From: Diphasiastrum complanatum
Taxonomy: Eukaryota; Streptophyta; Lycopodiopsida; Lycopodiales; Lycopodiaceae
Reading direction: 5' to 3'
DNA: 64,000 nt
Assembly: GCA_029204225.1 (NCBI GenBank)
Contig: CM055096.1
Coordinates: 3,159,352-3,223,351 of the forward strand
The translations under genes were made by a program, and so were the position numbers. Shown here one piece after another: positions 58,081-64,000 of this stretch (positions within the stretch are counted from its first letter, which is position 1; each line of letters opens with the position of its first letter). The notes under the pieces were generated by a model, which saw nothing but the letters and a program-made list of their open reading frames with translations, did no database searches and was not told the DNA's origin.

Positions 58081-58189
58081 CTTTTGTTCAATTCCTATAT
58101 TGAAAAAAAAAAAAAAAATTCCACACAATTTCCTGGATTCAAGTGAACATATCTAGGAAAGTGCTAACTAGGAAAAGTGGAACGTTCCC

Positions 58190-58500
58190 TAGATTGACAA
58201 ACTAGGGAATTCAAGGGTAATAATCCCTATTTAGGGAATTCAATCCTCAAAATTTCCTAGATCGCTCTCTATATAGGGAATTACAAGAGAATAATCACTT
58301 TATAGGGAATTACAAGAGAATAATCTCATTATAGGGAATTCAATCCTCAAAATCTCCTAGATCACTGCCTATATAGGGAATTGCAGGATAATAATTCCTA
58401 TATAGGCAATTCAATTCGCAATTTTTCCTAGATCACTCCCTATATAGGGAATTGCAAGCTACATTGCATTCCCTATACAGGAAATCCAGAACTAGAAAAA
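58190..58500. repeat. Tandem array of TATAGGGAATT-based units
   Basis: Variants of C(C/T)(C/A)TATATAGGGAATT(G/A)(C/A)A recur roughly every 30-60 bases (about 58228, 58270, 58303, 58333, 58371, 58407, 58439). They alternate with 'cctagatc(g/a)ct(c/g)(t/c)c' and 'caatcctcaaaa(t/a)t' phrases giving a longer unit of about 110 bases. The motif CTATATAG is itself palindromic. No open frame. Confidence 0.85.
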
Positions 58501-58764
58501 ATAGTGTTTCAAGATTTCGTTGTGTGTGTCTCTCTCTCCCTCTAATACATAGTGCACTTATCGTCATTGTCTGAAAATGTCACACGCTTCGAGGCAATGT
58601 GCTAGATTTTGATTCATATTCTTGTACTTTAATCTTTGGAGATGGCATAGGAGGCTGATGCAGTTCTGTTGGCTTTGGAGTCACGTTCTCACAAGTAGTA
58701 GAAGGAAAATGGGGGAGTTCATATGCACACTGTGCAATTCATTCACATCAGCTAGACTACAATC

Positions 58765-61700
58765 GGATATAGAACCTAAACTGTTTGTGGCTTGAAATTC
58801 TTCTCTTATACATATCTCAGCAAACGAATTTGGGCATCCATTAGCTTGAGACTTGTAATGTAGTGAGAATTATAAAAAATTACTGTATTAATAAAAATGA
58901 CTCAAGATACATGAAGAATGTAGTTGCCACATACTAGAATTATGGAACTAAAACTGATTGCATCGAAGCCGCATCAAGTAAGACAAGAGCAACCGTTCAG
59001 AAATAGCATCTTCAATATTCAAAATTCCAAAAAAGCTCCTGGATTAACAACACAAAAGCTAATGATTACAACAAACAAAGCAAACAATGAAAATATGCCC
59101 TTCACGGGCATATCCCACACCATGACCATGAAAAAAAATCAAAAAAAAGTCTGAACAAGTGAGCAAAAGGCAATATGTATCTGTATAACAAGGTAAGCTT
59201 TTGAACATTAAAGCTTAGCTTAGGTGATACATCTATTCACCTTGAGTTGTTAAGAGGATAAACTTCTGCATGCATAAGAAAAAGATCTTCCTATCATAGT
59301 GCTCTACAAATCAGGACGAGGCAAGATTGTTAAGCCTATTAACTAGGCTTAAGATCATGGTGAAAATGGCTAATAGTAAAGTAAACAATCCATACAAGAA
59401 GTTCAAGAAAATTATATAGATACATAGTGAAAAAATTGACAATATTATATACAAATAACAAAATATATGTATGGCTTCCCTTTCAGGATTCTACAAAAAC
59501 TAACAACAACACGTGAAGAGACTAGTTTTTCTTGAACTTGTCCTCCCAAAAATGTTTCAGTGTCATTTACACTGACAAAATTTTGAGATCCACCATTCAG
59601 TTGAAAAGATTACTACACGATGCATGTGGCACGTCAACAATGCTTCTTCCTCAAAAATAGCACACAAGGTGTTGTGCACTTCTTCAATATTGTTGTAAAA
59701 ATGATGATCATTGTTAAGAGACCAACAACTATATAAGATTACATACACAAAAAATCTTTAAAAAAGTAAAAAATATTAATTTTAAAAAAAAGCAACGAAT
59801 AAGTGCAAACAAAGAGAGTTCTGATAACCAGAAAACTTCTACAATAACCCAAGAGAGTGAAATAGGTAGCATTCAAAGTCTCTTCTACATACCTCTGACC
59901 ATTTTGAAACAACTAACCAGCAAAACCCTGCTTTTTGGTGCACCAAACGTATTTCCATCCCAACAAAATTCTTCAAAGAAAGAAGACTAAACATTTACTA
60001 TTGCTACCAACAAACTTCAAGGGGCTTGCAATCTCTTTCAAAACCTTTTGGCATAGCAAGAATCTCAAGTTGTAGGGTAGCATCTGCTACAAGGTAGCTA
60101 CTTCAATTATTAACTTCACAACAAACAAAAAATGTTAACTGAAACAAACAGGTCAGTTGACAACTCCAAGTAGCTGATAGGCAATTTGCACAGTCAAGTC
60201 CCTAACTGCTATTGTTTCATTACCACGAGCCCTACTCAGATTGATATTGAGTTTCTAGGGTAGTTTCGCTCGTCAACTTTCACAATAAACACCAAAGGAG
60301 AGAGAAGATATAAAACCGTTGAATGGAGATGATTGCAACACACCTTAAGAAAACATGCTAACAAAGTTGTATAAACATAAAGTCGCTAAATTTAATGACA
60401 AATGCCTCAAATGCTAGCAATTGGTCAATGCTCTTTCTCAACAAATGGGCATCAACACAATCCAATTTTCAACTGAAAAGCACATGACCATGCTATAGCT
60501 CCAATCCAAACTCTAAAAGCACTTGCGGCAATTTTTTATCTACAAAAACATGTCTTCTTCTAATACTACCTATTTCAAAAAAATCCTAGTTTTCAACTCT
60601 TGGTAAGGTGTGGAGAACCACAGTTTTCTCCAGAAAATCATTCCGCACAACTGATACATAACAACAATATGACATTCAAGAATTAGTGAGTATCTTGACT
60701 ATGCTCAACTGTTTGCAGACAGGTGATAATAGTCCGAAAGTAGACAAGAAAATCTCATGCAGGACCTTTTAGAAAACTACAAGTGTCACAGTCCGGACTA
60801 TGAAGAAGCCAAGAAAGGCACAACAGAGATAGCATCAGAAATTTTTATCAAAGATACATAGTCCAAAAAATTCCCCATGCAGTCAAAAAATATACCTGAT
60901 TGTCAAACCAAAGAAATGTGAGATGACTAAAGGCTTCAAACATTGTAGACAATGAACTGCATATCAGACATGGTCTGTACAAAAAATATCATAACACAAA
61001 CAGCGTGCAATTTCCAATCTGACCTTTTTCGGTCGTAATAAGCAGCCAGTGTGCCAAGAGCTCCGAAAAATGGAGCCCTTTCTTCAAGAGTTGCTCCCAG
61101 ATGTGCAGCTGCATAAGATGAAACTGAAATATAGGATCCTAGATTTCAGGCTGCTTGTGAGGTTGAACTGGTCCCTGCATCATACAAAGGAGCTGTTGCA
61201 AGTCGTGTATAAGCAGAGCAAGCTGCACAGGGTATGCTGCCAGACCCCCTGAATGTGCTCCTGGTGAAGCCAACCCAAGGGAGCTGCTACCGGTAGGATG
61301 GAGGCCATGACCTACCCCTAAGAGAAAACCCTGAGCCATGCTATCAGAAGAAAGAGAAGACAACGAATGGTATAGAGACACGGCAAGGGAAGGATCTATG
61401 GCAGAAGCGAGTGATCAAACAAAGAAAGACGAAGCAAAAGAAGCGAGTGATCAAACAGATGAAGATGAATCAGGAGGGAAAGAGCAAAGTGAGTGCACAA
61501 AAAATTTGGTTCATTTCAATGCTGCCACCGAGCCAATTATATGGCTAGAAGGGTTGTTGGCCCAGCCTTGATGTTGGGATCCAAAATAAAGTTTTTTTTT
61601 TGTCCAAATTTGAGCTTCCCCTTGGAAACCAACAAGCTTTTCAACTACAAGGAAGATTACAATGAACAAGTTAGAGCAGTCGATGATGGCAGTGGGAGAT

Positions 61701-62650
61701 AGCAACCCATGTGCATCACCAGGAATGCCTTCACACACCAGCAATGGTTTGGTTGAGGGACATGAGGTTACTCTAAGCCTCCCTCCTACCCTCTCGATTG
61801 ATCCTACCTCAAATACATCTCTTGTGAGCTACCTTCACGGATCGTCTATTGGTTCTGACGATAATTCTATGCCATCATTTGCTGATTTTGCTCATGTGGC
61901 AACTTCCTCATGCTAGCCGGCTACACTTGTTGCACACATCTCTTCTTCCACAAACTCTCCTTGCTTGCTTCCATCACAAATTGTTGACCATACTGGCCGT
62001 TCTTGAGTTTTCACCTCTTTTTTCCCACATAACAAGCTTCCCTCCCTTGCTTCATGTTCCTTGCTCTGGGACACCTATGGGTCCTGCTATCCATGCGCCC
62101 TTTCAATGATCCTTCATCAAATTCACCTATAGAGACCTTATTATGACTTCTCTTTTCTCTAAATGATAAGGTTTAATGAACTCACAATGTCATCGGCGGA
62201 AACGAACCACCACCTAAACTGCAATCTAAAAACCTTATCGAAGGGGTGTTGGGCTACCTAGCACTTGACCTTCACATGTGAAATTCAAGAAACTTTGTTC
62301 ATTTGGAAAACTTGAGCCACCTTACCTTGGGCTTTCTCCCTTTGACATTTAGGCTGCCAAGGCCTGAGTGTTCCTCCCATCTGCCCACCCATGGGAGTGG
62401 ACGAGGCACAAAGCACCGAACATGGGAGAAACCCAACGATTGACTATACTTGGGTGTTGCTTATCCCTCTCTCTTTCTTGGAGTTTTTGGCAAATCATTG
62501 ATGTTTCGGACACAAGTTGTGCTCGAGGCTCATTCCGAGGACATATCTACCTGAGCGTCAGTGCCCCCTTGGTCTACATTTTAAACGTCGTCTTTGATGG
62601 AATTCCATACCTTGTCAGGTTGTACGTGTTGGATTATTCTCCTTCTTACT
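58765..62650. repeat. R1 right arm of the long inverted repeat
   Basis: Reverse complement of 515-4275 (see left arm). It contains the counterpart of the reading frames at 61139-61381 (-), 61662-61916 (+) and 61849-62109 (+). The last two show no recognised domain. The inner end abuts decayed sequence following the TATAGGGAATT array, whereas the left arm abuts U, so the sequences inside the two arms differ at the borders. Confidence 0.8.
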
Positions 62651-63139
62651 AATCGACTAATCGGTTTTAATCCTCATCCATTGTTATCCAGTTCTGCAAA
62701 TTTTCCCGTGTCTTTACACAGTCTGCTGATTTACAAGTGTTTTTACACAGTCTACAGAGATACATGGAGTTTGACAATAGTGTCGCATTTTTTGCCTATC
62801 AAAAATTGCGAGTTAAACTGTAGAGTTGCATTTTTCTCATTTTTCAAAGTGCCTCAAATATTAAAAAAATGACTCTGGCAAAGTGTGGGGTTACCCCAAT
62901 ATTAAACAAATGAGATTTTATGACATTGTCGCCTTTTTGCCCCCCGTTTCATGATGAAGAAATGGGAATCCAGAGAGATATTGCAAAGCTTGGGGTACGC
63001 CAAGGCATGTGGGGATGTGTGAAAATGATTGATGCGGGTGTGCAAAAGTACATATCACTTCGGAATTCATGAAAGCCTTCATCAAGAAGTGCACTGATGG
63101 CACAAATCTGTACTTAAGTTCCTAAGTACCTTTTAACAG
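62651..63139. other. Possible intron/exon territory upstream of a terminal exon
   Basis: Nothing certain. A plus-strand frame at about 62939-63070 reads FHDEEMGIQRDIAKLGVRQG then MWGCVKMIDAGVQKYI and could be a decayed or real exon, but it lies in a context with no clear donor. The stretch 63110-63139 is pyrimidine-rich and ends in a good acceptor (TTTTAACAG). Confidence 0.3.
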
Positions 63140-63318
63140 ATTCAAATTCTAGCCGTGATGAGGTCCTTGAGGAGAAAAAGCACCATGCTTTCGCTTGGAA
63201 GTTGGTAGTACTAGGTGGTGCTGTTGCTCTTGCCTGTGGTGTTGACAGAGGAGCTGTTGGTAGAGTCCTCCTTTTTGGAATTGTAAGGAGGCTAGGGAGG
63301 CTAGGAAGGCGTCTCTAA
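63140..63318 (+). CDS. Putative terminal exon of a host gene (C-terminal 58 residues)
   Basis: After the acceptor AG at 63138-63139, the frame from 63142 stays open to a TAA at 63316-63318: SNSSRDEVLEEKKHHAFAWK then LVVLGGAVALACGVDRGAVG and a basic end RVLLFGIVRRLGRLGRRL. The profile is a short acidic/charged stretch, a hydrophobic segment of about 18 residues and an Arg-rich C-terminus. That resembles a tail-anchored or membrane-associated C-terminus. Codon use is more balanced and GC-richer than its surroundings. The family is not recognised, and upstream exons are not identified in the window. A remnant is also possible. Confidence 0.4.
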
Positions 63319-64000
63319 TGTACAAGTAGTTCTTTATTAGGGCTTATCTTCTTGGGTAATCTACTTGATGTACGCTTCATACCTATCATCAATTTTTTGT
63401 TGGAAGCTTTGAAGAAAGAAAGCTATATAGGTTTTTGGGGTTGTTGTATATGATTCTCTCATAAGTTTTCTTTTTTGAGTAATCTCTAGCTCAGTGCCCA
63501 TGGGTTGACAGATTAACTGAAGTGGAGCTGTCAGATGAAATACAGATTTTTAGATGGAAGAGATTTCCAGTTGATCTGTATGCATTCAGGAGTAAGGACT
63601 CACTTGATGAGAAATTTTGAGCTTTTGTATATGGAACACCATTGCAGGCTCTGTTTTACCTGTAACAATAAGTTGAAGGTGGCAAAGTGCAAAATAATGA
63701 AAGCAATCTTAGAAGAATTTAGCCAAAACAGTCACTTTTAACAGGGAATGAGGAAGCAGATAAAGCGTATTGACTAATGGCATAACATTCCTCTAGCTTT
63801 CTGTTAGGAGATGTTCTATATACTATGTATGTCAAGCATGCAGGGTTGTTATGTCTTGGGATGCCACTCAAGCCAAGACACAGCTATTGTGGCAAGCTGA
63901 TTGTGGCACAGGAGAGAAAGTTTGAGGATGAGAGCTGACGGATGTGGAATGAATATATCACCACATTGCAATGGATTATTGCTTTCCAGAAAAAGATTGT
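63319..64000. other. Possible 3' UTR and flank
   Basis: After the stop comes T-rich sequence compatible with a 3' untranslated region. A second open patch after a TTGACAG acceptor at about 63510 reads LTEVELSDEIQIFRWKRFPV then DLYAFRSKDSLDEKF and a stop at about 63618; it could be another exon but has no recognised family. Confidence 0.3.

Noticed and set aside
57913-58146. 77-codon frame at 57913-58146
   Set aside because: Lies across R2 and a poly-A run; no similarity in the other R2 copy's frame.
1-64000. CRISPR array, bacterial operon or phage-like system
   Set aside because: No regular short repeats with unique spacers and no prokaryotic gene organisation. Introns, LTR elements and organellar fragments point to a plant nucleus.
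1-64000. Endogenous pararetrovirus or other viral insertion
   Set aside because: All RT and RNase H motifs are of Ty1/copia order (integrase before RT) with LTRs and initiator-Met primer sites; no movement or coat protein signal was seen.

Overview
This window looks like non-genic nuclear DNA from a land plant. The evidence is: dense Ty1/copia retrotransposons primed from initiator tRNA-Met (TGGTATCAGAGCC primer sites); fragments of plant mitochondrial nad2 and nad4L and plastid rpoC1; plant-type FCP1/HAD and lipase class 3 gene fragments; AT-rich sequence with spliceosomal intron borders; and long decayed intergenic stretches. A fern or other seed-free plant is my best guess. The rpoC1 piece has TGA and TGG where CGA and CGG (Arg) are usual, which fits U-to-C editing lineages but also ordinary C-to-T decay. 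The species cannot be fixed from sequence alone. No complete, intact host gene is visible. The best host-gene candidate is a terminal exon at 63140-63318.

Layout. A reverse-strand copia RT remnant (1-514) is followed by the left arm of a 3.7-kb inverted repeat, here called R1 (515-4275); its right arm is at 58765-62650, with 54.5 kb between them. Next comes a multicopy composite repeat, here called U, whose head starts near 4278. It carries a head reading frame, an intron-bounded FCP1/HAD-like phosphatase fragment and an unrecognised ORF X. U occurs as a head only (4278-4950, +), copy 1 (9655-12765, -), copy 2 (20085-21960, -, tail only), copy 3 (24660-35645, +, split by a 5.6-kb copia element and a solo LTR) and copy 4 (46752-57500, +, split by two nested copia elements). 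All four FCP1 fragments are broken, each differently.

Between these lie: two copia fragments joined in opposite orientation (4952-9535); a truncated lipase copy (12768-13372) whose longer relative is at 38180-39454; internally deleted copia elements (13633-17039, 36210-37050); a ~70-bp tandem array of palindromes (17041-17385); an organellar mosaic nad2/rpoC1/nad4L (19346-20084); degenerate repeats upstream of the lipase (40090-40570); a 3-kb array with a ~410-435-bp period (42640-45720); and a tandem array built on a TATAGGGAATT motif (58190-58500).

The elements form no pathway. They record successive insertions. The clearest order is U first, then the outer copia (47941-56389, target duplication TTAAT), then the inner copia (48189-53271, target duplication TATCA) inside the outer element's 3' LTR. 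Exact boundaries of LTRs with visible target duplications are reliable; boundaries of R1, U and other decayed repeats are by-eye alignments and may be off by tens of bases.
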